The notes beneath the pieces were generated by a model, which ran no database searches, was not told the DNA's origin, and saw only the letters and a list, made by a program, of their open reading frames with translations. From NCBI GenBank assembly GCA_002005505.1, contig KV908429.1, positions 17,501 to 27,500 of the forward strand: a DNA stretch of 10,000 nucleotides. The letters are read 5' to 3'. The position numbers and the translations under genes were made by a program. Source of the DNA: Botryococcus braunii. Lineage: Eukaryota > Chlorophyta > Trebouxiophyceae. Shown piece after piece: positions 1 to 10,000 of this stretch (positions are counted from its first letter, which is position 1; every line of letters begins with the position of its first letter).

Positions 1-389
1 GAGTCTGTCCTATACCTTGCATCCCTTAGTTCTTGACTTCAGGAGTATTTGTACGAATTCATTCACAACCTCTACAGCTAAAAGGACTGGGTCCTCGGGG
101 AGTCTCTGTTGTCAAGTCTGTTCAAAAGTAGCACATTTACCAAACCCTTAGACAGAGAGGGAATGCTCCCTGAGAGAGAGTGCTCCCGGGAGAGCCCTGG
201 GGGGCTGCTTCTCTGAACAGTACACCAGGGTACCGTACCGTACTGTCATGTACCGTCGAGTCTGCTCAAACCACCAAGTGATGGCATGCCCTTGGCCAGG
301 AGACTCGTCAGGGGTTGTGCACAACAGGAGGAGGTCCCGTTTGAGCTTGAGAGGGCGTGGTTCTAATGTTGAAATTATAAATTATAACA

Positions 390-415
390 TCTCAAAGGCA
401 TTAATGCCTTTGAGA
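390..415. repeat. 26-bp perfect palindrome without loop
   Basis: The arm TCTCAAAGGCATT is followed directly by its exact reverse complement. It sits in AT-rich sequence within the gene-free stretch 1-560, in which I otherwise see nothing recognisable. Confidence 0.9.
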
Positions 416-563
416 AACTCTGTGCAAAACTCTCCGGCGTTGTTGAAGAGGCCATCCTCTGTTCGCCCACAAAAAAGTAAGCTTCGTAGCCAGGCCACAG
501 CTTGAGCCACGTCAGTGCAGTCACCGATCCTGTTTTGGAATGACTGCGAGCCTCTTACTGCGA

Positions 564-671
564 TCCAAACTTGGGATCTGCCCAACCTTGGGTTCGGCTC
601 AAAGTTGTGTTCTGCACCCACCTGGGTTCTGCCTAAATTGGGAGTCTGGCAAAACTTGGGCTCTGCCCAAA
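564..671. repeat. Diverged 17-bp minisatellite, about six copies
   Basis: Units start at 564, 581, 598, 615, 632 and 649, all 17 bp long, with a consensus near CCCAAACTTGGGTTCTG. Spacing is exact although the copies differ at several positions, so the array is old. The unit contains the short dyad CCCAA...TTGGG. Confidence 0.8.
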
Positions 672-746
672 CTATGATGGGGGTTGGTGCCTGACTGAGG
701 CCATGGCCGATTGGCGCTCCTGTCGAAGCTGCTTCTTAAAAGCTAA

Positions 747-944
747 GAGTCTTTGGCAAGCTGGCCCGCCTCCGACTTCTCGTCGCATGAGGCCGCATGT
801 GCAGTCTGCGCAGCATCCGACTTCTGGGCGCTGCAGGAGCTCATCTCGAGATTCTGGGACTCCTTGGACGAGGATACCTGGGTGAGGAGGTTTAAACCCC
901 CCAAGAAAAAAGAAAATCTGAGGCACGTGGAGGGCTGTCTATGA
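747..944 (+). other. Short ORF, possible exon fragment, unrecognised
   Basis: The frame runs from just after a stop at 744-746 to a stop at 942-944. It reads ESLASWPASDFSSHEAACAV, CAASDFWALQELISRFWDSL, DEDTW and then a basic tail. The part before DEDTW has amphipathic, protein-like composition, and DEDTW is followed by GTGAGG, a normal GT donor context. There is no ATG start and I recognise no family. It could be an exon of an undetected gene, a pseudogene piece or chance. The rest of 672-1290 shows only a 39-bp-spaced direct repeat. Confidence 0.2.
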
Positions 945-1144
945 GGTTTTCTTGGCGTGTGAAGGGGCTTTTGTTTACCCCCCTCTTTTCACTGTGTTGG
1001 GCAGGGGGAGAGTGGCGTGCGTGGAATGCTTTAGAGGCAACGAAGCTTTAAAGCAACGAAGAACCTTAAATGATTGAAAGGAGTGCCCTTGGAGCCTAAG
1101 AAGTTCTTTGGAGGTCCCTCTCCACGTGATGTAGTGGGAGGGAA

Positions 1145-1211
1145 GCCCCGGGGTCATTTCTTGCAACCAAGCAAGCAAGCAAGGCCCCGGGGTTGTTTAC
1201 TTGCAACCAAG
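1145..1211. repeat. Direct repeat, two ~27-bp copies
   Basis: GCCCCGGGGTCATTTCTTGC continuing to AACCAAG (1145-1171) recurs with few changes at 1184-1211. The spacer is made of CAAG repeats. This is a local duplication of unknown meaning. Confidence 0.8.
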
Positions 1212-1289
1212 TCTCTGTGAGCACGTAAACCCATGTGGTGAGAGACTCGTTTCCTCCAGCACCGTTTGATGCGTTCGAGGAAGGGGGCT

Positions 1290-1346
1290 GGGGGAGGCCA
1301 GTCCCTCCTCCAGCCCCCGGGTGACCCCAGGGGACTGGCCTCCCCC
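1290..1346. repeat. 16-bp perfect inverted repeat next to a C run
   Basis: The arms GGGGGAGGCCAGTCCC (1290-1305) and GGGACTGGCCTCCCCC (1331-1346) flank a 25-nt loop. The right arm runs into a longer C tract that is followed directly by seven G residues at about 1357-1363. It is a potential strong hairpin. The stretch 1347-1870 contains only a smaller hairpin (1512-1539, arms GGTACCCT/AGGGTACC). Confidence 0.85.
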
Positions 1347-1873
1347 CCCCCCCCCCGGGGGGGTGATACAGCTCTTGGCATGCATGCGGTCTGGCATCCA
1401 GATAGTCACTGTTGATCTGGTAGGTATTCTCCGCGTGTGCCACGTCATGCACACCAATGCTTGCCACAGATTGGCGTCATGCAGGTCAAACAGCACACCT
1501 TGCAAGTTGATGGTACCCTTTGAGGGGCCCGAGGGTACCGGGGTGATTGGCCAATTGGGGGCCCTTCACGGTGCATATGACTCTGTGTGGGGCGCATTTT
1601 TGAACAGGATATTGCAACATTTGCTGAAGTCTTCGGGCAAGCTTGTGAAGTCATGAGGTTTTGTGCGTCTTCCAAGACGGGTTGGCCGGTTTCTGACGTG
1701 TGTCCGTCTAGTTTGAACCCTGTCAACGCTTCCTGGCCCTTCAAAGGCTCCGTGGAATCGCAACTTCAGTCTTGGTATGTTTGGGTGGAGGTACAGTGAT
1801 CTCCGGCTTGATTCAAAAGCTGACAGGTTTGGAAACAATCGCCTTTGTGGTGTGCGGTTAGGATAGGCTTCAG

Positions 1874-1928
1874 TCTTTATAAAGTCTTTATAAAGGCTTT
1901 ATGAAGTCTTTATAAAGGCTTTATAATT
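1874..1928. repeat. 11-bp tandem repeat, five copies
   Basis: Units TCTTTATAAAG, TCTTTATAAAG, GCTTTATGAAG, TCTTTATAAAG and a degenerate GCTTTATAATT follow each other exactly. Each good unit is itself an imperfect palindrome (CTTTATAAAG). The period is near one helical turn. The following bases to about 2400 have no gene, only a 15-bp dyad at 2309-2323 (arms GTCACGG/CCGTGAC). Confidence 0.85.
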
Positions 1929-2422
1929 ATTCAATCCAATCGCGTTGGGGCTGCTCAGGGCTTAAGGCGACAGCTCTGAACTTGGAGTGTACACATCCGT
2001 CACAATCTTTTGAAGCTTGTGGCACTTGGTGAAGGTGTGGGAGAGGAATTTGACGGAGAGTTTGGGAAGAAAGAGGTTTATCTCATCACACGTGAACCCT
2101 GAATTCTAAGCCCTCACTTCTTACAGTTGCATTTTTTGGCACTGGAGCCAGCGTGACAGTGATCATGGTCAACCAGCGCCAAGGGAATAACAGTATTTGT
2201 CAGACTAGTTGATACGGTACGCCCCACGTGGTTGGTCGAGATCTTGATAGTATACTACGGACCGTACGTACGTACATAAATACCTGCTTTCTCATTAATC
2301 GAAGCCAAGTCACGGTCCGTGACTGGTCAAGAATGTGTGATATTCCCCGAAGTTGTGGCTTTTTGAAACTTCTGCCTTTTATTTTAGTGTGCTGTATTGC
2401 TTAAGCCAAGCAGCCTACGGGC

Positions 2423-2452
2423 TTATAGGCCAAGCTTGGCTTGTAAGCCAAG
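2423..2452. repeat. Imperfect 30-bp palindrome centred on AAGCTT
   Basis: GGCTTATAGGCCAAG is followed by CTTGGCTTGTAAGCC; the core GCCAAGCTTGGC is perfect and the outer arms GGCTTA/TAAGCC pair. Short copies of AAGCCAAGC flank it on both sides, so the region is locally repetitive. Confidence 0.65.
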
Positions 2453-2500
2453 CAAAGCCTAATTACAATAAAGCTGTTGGTGGTGGTGTGGAGCTGTACA

Positions 2501-2806
2501 GGGCAGCGCTCATATATGTGGTAAATATGTTCGAGGGCAGCGCTCATGTATGTGGTATGCCATATAGTGATTACGTAACATCTCTACAGCTCTAGGTAGA
2601 GCCAAAGGATGTTATCTCCAAGGCATCCTGCATGTATGCGATTTGCCATATAGTGATTACGTAACAACTATACAGCTCTAGGTAGAGCCAAAGGATGTTA
2701 TCTCCAAGGCATCCTGCATGTATGCGATTTGCCATATGTATAGCGATAACGTAACATCGATACAGGAAGAGCCAAAGGACATTATCTCCAAGGGGCATCC
2801 TGTATT
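2501..2806. repeat. 86-bp tandem repeat, three copies, with 34-bp lead-in repeat
   Basis: Copies start with GCCATAT at 2559, 2645 and 2731. The first two are nearly identical over the whole 86 bp; the third is diverged and carries a small deletion. Each contains GATTACGTAACA-like and AGAGCCAAAGGA then TTATCTCCAAGG blocks. Just upstream, GGGCAGCGCTCATATATGTG recurs with one change 34 bp later (2501 and 2535). Frames across it contain stops, so it is non-coding satellite-like DNA. Confidence 0.9.
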
Positions 2807-3123
2807 ACTTTGAGATCCTCCAATACAAGCCGTATGAGCTTCTGATACAGTCGAGGTTCAAAAAGCCGAATCCTATAGAGTCACATATATCCTCCAGGTT
2901 GCAAACCACATTGCGCCTTGGTCACGTGAGTGTAGGACAATGGAGGTGTCAAGGGGCAGACTCGTATTGAATCAGGATGGCCTGAAAATGGACATTTATC
3001 AATTAGCTGAGCGGGTGTTTGCCCCCTCAGCAACTGTTGCTGATCCTGAATCTTACGTAACTTCAAGTGTGCTTCATGAAGAGTGATCACTCGTCATTCT
3101 AAGAATGAAGCACATGCGACCTA

Positions 3124-3176
3124 CGCGATCAGCATGTATGATACGCGATGCACGTATATCTTGCATGCTGATTGCG
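3124..3176. repeat. 13-bp inverted repeat
   Basis: CGCGATCAGCATG (3124-3136) and CATGCTGATTGCG (3164-3176) can pair with one wobble over a 27-nt loop. The surrounding 2810-3350 shows no gene and no other clear structure. Confidence 0.6.
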
Positions 3177-3352
3177 CAGAAGCCAGGGGCCATGGACACA
3201 CATGATATTGTTTCCCCTCTCCTCGAAATATCCATGGTAGTCTCTGAGCTGGAAGATCTTTTGAAGTAGGAAAGCATGAGGTACTGCTGGTAGTAGACTG
3301 CTCTTTCCCATTATGTAGGAGATACAAGTTACATTAATATCTTCAGTTTATA

Positions 3353-3445
3353 GTACCTCCAGATATGCGGAGGTACAACAACTAGCCTGTACTAAAGAAA
3401 TAACTTTTTAGCCGTCATTTGGTTGTCCAGGGGAAGAGCCCCTGG
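3353..3445. repeat. Two small perfect hairpins
   Basis: GTACCTCC (3353-3360) pairs with GGAGGTAC (3369-3376) over 8 nt. CCAGGGG (3427-3433) pairs with CCCCTGG (3439-3445) over 5 nt. GGTACCTCC recurs shortly after the second hairpin. The function is unknown. Confidence 0.7.
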
Positions 3446-3734
3446 GGCCAGGTACCTCCAGCGGGTCAAGTGCGTGCGGGGTTCTACCTGGTGCACGTGG
3501 CACGTATTCTTGGGGCACGTGTGCTATGACATACCCACAAGGCCTCGCCTTTTGAACGAAGTTGGACGGATCCATCGGGAAGTTTCGAAATCTTTTGTCG
3601 AGGATAGAAGAGACGCATATGTGGCTCTTCGTCTGAAAAGATGCAATCTGCAGTTCCAAAGTTCTAAATTGGTTTGCGCATACATGAGGTGCCTGATGCT
3701 TTTTGAGCATTCTGTGTTGGGAGATGAACACTGA
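3423..3734 (+). other. ORF of about 100 codons, unrecognised
   Basis: The frame is open for 103 codons but has no ATG near its start. Its latter half reads HREVSKSFVEDRRDAYVALR and LKRCNLQFQSSKLVCAYMRC, which is protein-like in composition. The opposite strand is also open over most of the stretch. No family is recognised and no splice partner is evident. It may be a decayed exon or chance. From 3735 to 4308 I see only a G run (3925-3933) and AT-rich sequence. Confidence 0.15.
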
Positions 3735-4308
3735 CATGTATACCTTAGGTATTTGAGAGACATGTGGTGACATTTCATGAGAGCATGTTGGTGAGTCACA
3801 TCCTAGAAATACAGGGTTTTGATAGACTTATAATGCATATAATTAATAAGGTACAGGTGTACTACACTGGGGTGTACTTGTACTAAATGAGACTTGAACG
3901 ATTATTAGCTCTCCAGGTCACTAGGGGGGGGGGGATTGTACAATTTTGGCTAGTTTTCTGCCTGCCTACTTTCCAGTAGGGTATGCTGAGTATGGATCTT
4001 ATCGAAAGTGGGACTCTTGTGCGACGGTCCGTGGTGCCTGATCCGCGCGTCACACCGATTGTTACTTAGAGGTTCGAGTCGTTTAAACATTCGAGATGAT
4101 CACCGGTTCAGAGTGGTACGATGCATCGACAGTTGGGTCGAATCATAAGGGAAATCATACATCCAGTGCATGGTACTGATAGGAAACCAACTTGATCATG
4201 CCCGTACACCATCTAGATCTGGAGTTGCATTTCTGTAAGGAGGTTGATGAATAACGAACTCCTAGAGCAGTATATATAGAAGGTGCCATTGAGTGATACT
4301 TCAGTTTT

Positions 4309-4574
4309 GATGCTTCTAAGAACGCCGTGTCACTGCTGGTTCGTGCCTTGTGAACCTGCATGTGAAAGACCAGAGGGCGCCGTGTATTGCTTTATCACTG
4401 ACTGTGTGATAGCTTCCAGGTAACAGCAGTTCTGTTTAGATACTTATTTTCTAACTAGTTATGATGCTTCTAAGAACGCCGTGTCACTGCTGGTTCATGC
4501 CTTGTGAACATGCGTGTGAAAGACCAGAGGGCGCCGTGTATTGCTTTATCACTGAGTGTGTGATAGCTTACAGG
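4309..4574. repeat. 112-bp direct duplication, about 95% identical
   Basis: Copy 1 (4309-4420) and copy 2 (4463-4574) both start GATGCTTCTAAGAACGCCGT and end in AGCTT(C/A)CAGG. They differ at about half a dozen positions and are separated by 42 bp. Each copy can form TATCAC...GTGATA and GTTC...GAAC hairpins. Neither carries a conserved long frame. After the second copy, 4575-5640 holds one palindrome and otherwise no gene I can support. Confidence 0.9.
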
Positions 4575-4768
4575 AGAAGCTGATAAATGTGCAAAGACCA
4601 TGAAGATGATACCATCACACGAGATTCTGAGATTCTTATTTGCGAAGAGAGTGCATGTAGGTATCCGATACATGAAGTCTGTACAGCAGTACGAGTGAGT
4701 TCGTGTCCTGCACCCCCTCAGCGGGTATTGCTGCAGGGTGCCACAATCCTATTGATGTCACCCCAATT

Positions 4769-4798
4769 CGGCTTGCTGTCTCATGAGACATCAAGCCG
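4769..4798. repeat. 30-bp palindrome with one mismatched pair
   Basis: CGGCTTGCTGTCTCA is followed directly by TGAGACATCAAGCCG; all pairs match except C with T at the eighth position from each end. It has no loop, like the palindrome at 390-415. Confidence 0.85.
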
Positions 4799-5646
4799 GC
4801 TCCTCAGTCGAAAGAACGCGTCAGGATGTTGAGCAGCAGTGCGTCAGGAGCTGTCCCACCTTAGCAGTACACGAAATCAAATGTGAAAACAGCAGAAAGT
4901 GTTTAAACACTGCACTGCTAATAGTGCGGCGTTGGGACTTTGCTATGCACTCACCCGCTTTTTTCATTAGATCAACCAATCTTCAATGGGTTTGGACAGG
5001 ACAAACGAGGATCTGCAGCGGCGAGTGTTGGAAGAAATAATTGAGGACCCAGCAGAAAACTGCCCCCCTTTCTGGAAATGAAGATGAAGGTCGCAAAACA
5101 TACCATATGACAAAGTGCTTATGAATAATATGTACATGCTTCCAAAACATCGTCAGGGGAATGGAAGGGAAGATGGACGAAAACCCCTGAGATGGGGAAA
5201 AGCATTTCCTTACTTACCGTGTCCAGCGGTAATTGAATGAAAAGGGATCCCGGGAATTCATAAGTTCAATACAGTATTCGTTTTCCACAAAGGCACACGA
5301 CAATTTCTGAGCTTTTTGTACCTTCAATTAATGGGAATAATTCAATAAATGCCGCCCGTGAAGCAATAATTACTTGATGCCGCATTTTACTAAACGCCAG
5401 GCCAAGTATGCAAAGCTAAAATTTAACCCTACATCTTGACGCCTGTAACTACAAAACTGCAAATCTGCCAAAATGCTTTCGTCGAAGTCATTACCTTCCT
5501 CTGCTTCGGTATCCTTGCTCTTCTACGCACACACACATGACCAAAAGAATCATTCATAAATATATGTAACAGGTCTTGTGACCACTCCGTTCACTATGTA
5601 TGCATATCATTCAAAAATTCTAAGTAAATGCCACAATCATACTTGA

Positions 5647-5764
5647 AGATTGTGGCAAAACTCGTCCGTCGTCCCTCATAGTACGAAGCATGTATATGAT
5701 GTAAGCATATATATACCACAGATTGTAGCAAAAATCGTCCCTCGTCCCTCGTTACTGTAAGCAT
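5647..5764. repeat. Direct repeat, two ~45-bp copies
   Basis: AGATTGTGGCAAAACTCGTC with its continuation to GAAGCAT (5647-5691) recurs at 5720-5764 as AGATTGTAGCAAAAATCGTC and on to GTAAGCAT. The copies are 73 bp apart with AT-rich DNA between. They lie downstream of the PPR gene's stop codon, on its 3' side. Confidence 0.75.
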
Positions 5765-5841
5765 TACTACAGGCAATGCAGGCATGTGCCACCATTTGCC
5801 ACCATTGCTGAGGCCGGCCATGTGAAGGCTTGGCCGCTAGA

Positions 5842-9206
<3,365 letters not shown>

Positions 9207-9236
9207 CCATGCACAGTTGTCAGATATGGTTGTGCG

Positions 9237-9776
9237 TTGTCATGTGTTGCTTCCAACAAACAGTTGCTTCCAACAACTGTTTCTGTCATGTGGTGACTCC
9301 AACAACTGTTTTGTCATGTGTTGGTTCCAGCAGCTGTTTTGTCATGTGCTGATTCCAACAATTGTTTCGTCATGTGCTGATTCCAACAACTGTTTTGTCA
9401 CGTGTTGATTCCAACAACGGTTTTGTCGTTGTGCTGATCCCCAAGTGTTTGGTCATGTGTTAATTTTAACGACCGTTTTGTCATGTGTTGATTCCAAGAA
9501 CAACGCTGTGGGACAGTTTCAATTGTCGCCCAGTCACGAATGGCTCGTAAGGAGTGATCTCTCCTATTCCAGGCAGGGGCTGTTGCTCAGGCGGCCTGCC
9601 TGAGCAACAGTCATTGGAATCAGCACATGACACAACAGCTATTGGAATCAGCACACGACAAAACAGCTGTTGGAATCAGCACAAAACAAAACAGTTGTTG
9701 GTATCAGCACATGACAAAAGCTGTTGTTGGAATCAACACATGACGAAACCGCTGTTAGAATCACCACATGACAGAG
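9237..9776. repeat. Large inverted array of 28-bp units around a hairpin
   Basis: The left arm (9237-9504) has about eight to nine head-to-tail units with consensus near CTGATTCCAACAACTGTTTT then GTCATGTG; clean 28-bp units begin at 9293, 9321, 9349 and 9377. The right arm (9612-9776) carries the same unit reversed, CACATGACAAAACAGTTGTT then GGAATCAG; units begin at 9624, 9652, 9680, 9708 and 9737. Between them lie about 75 unique bases and a perfect hairpin. The structure lies upstream of the PPR start or inside a first intron. I see no coding capacity in it. Confidence 0.9.
9580..9610. repeat. Perfect 13-bp inverted repeat, 5-nt loop
   Basis: CTGTTGCTCAGGC and GCCTGAGCAACAG flank the loop GGCCT with no mismatch. 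The hairpin sits next to the right arm of the 28-bp inverted array, near its centre of symmetry. It is not followed by a T run and the window is not bacterial, so it should not be read as a terminator. Confidence 0.9.
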
Positions 9777-10000
9777 TGTGTGGCTTGAAAGGGGAGATTC
9801 TCTGCCACCAACCGCCTCGGGCGATATTCTGGGCATTTGCTGATCGGTGTGTTTGGTGGCGTTCACGGAAATGCGGTTAATCTCCTGGGGACGTTGTGGG
9901 GCATTGTGGGTCAGACTTCTGTCCTTCACGAGGGGTTGTTTTGGCCATCGACATTTTAGGCATTTGGGCTTCACTAATGCTCACGTGACAGCTCGGTAAC
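9777..10000. other. No recognisable feature
   Basis: The minus strand is open for about 108 codons across part of this region and into the inverted array (9974-9648), but its composition changes abruptly at the repeat and it shows no PPR motif. I cannot support an upstream exon of the PPR gene here. Confidence 0.4.

Noticed and set aside
2353..2595. 80-codon plus-strand ORF
   Set aside because: It runs into the 34-bp and 86-bp repeats, and composition gives no protein family signal.
3930..3960. Dinoflagellate spliced-leader relict (ATTTTGGCT)
   Set aside because: Only about nine bases resemble the leader; the flanking bases do not match.
3990..4100. tRNA-like GGTTCGAGTC at about 4070
   Set aside because: The T stem does not pair well and no acceptor, D or anticodon arms can be drawn around it.
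9580..9610. Rho-independent terminator
   Set aside because: No T tract follows and the locus is eukaryotic; the hairpin belongs to the inverted array.
9237..9776. CRISPR array
   Set aside because: The 28-bp units are directly adjacent with no unique spacers, and the right half is inverted.
9648..9974. Upstream exon of the PPR gene on the minus strand
   Set aside because: No PPR motif and half of it is the 28-bp repeat.

Overview
The window is nuclear DNA of a eukaryote, most likely a microbial alga. It has intron-split genes, long stretches with no gene, abundant simple-sequence DNA and many inverted or tandem repeats. No bacterial operon, rRNA, CRISPR array or convincing tRNA is visible. 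The best hint to the lineage is splicing. The one clear gene can be joined in frame only with GC-AG introns (and probably one GA-AG intron) in which AG is followed by G. Together with a pentatricopeptide repeat (PPR) protein, this pattern is typical of dinoflagellates such as Symbiodiniaceae or Polarella. That assignment is inference; no species can be named.

Layout. Positions 1-5800 hold no gene I can support. They contain diverged tandem repeats (17 bp at 564-671, 11 bp at 1874-1928, 86 bp at 2559-2806), a 112-bp direct duplication (4309-4574), and several palindromes or hairpins (390-415, 1290-1346, 3353-3376, 4769-4798). Two short ORFs (747-944 and 3423-3734) are at best exon fragments.

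Positions 5842-9206, minus strand, hold a four-exon PPR gene. The exons are 9206-8848, 8551-7285, 6595-6428 and a less certain 6057-5842. Together they give an open frame of 669 residues. The protein has about six PPR motifs, interrupted by a roughly 300-residue low-complexity linker that carries a 9-residue tandem repeat. Its expected role is sequence-specific RNA binding in an organelle. The N-terminus has a signal-peptide-like leader, which would fit import into a complex plastid, but this leader may instead be the end of an upstream intron.

The introns of this gene are unusual. Intron 2 contains diverged copies of its own 5' splice junction, including about 25 bases of the preceding exon, set in an 80-90 bp tandem array. 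Intron 3 is mostly (CT)n and (GT)n on the coding strand and is bordered by a short direct repeat. Just upstream of the gene, 9237-9776 is a large inverted array of 28-bp units around a perfect 13-bp hairpin. The last 220 bases show nothing recognisable.
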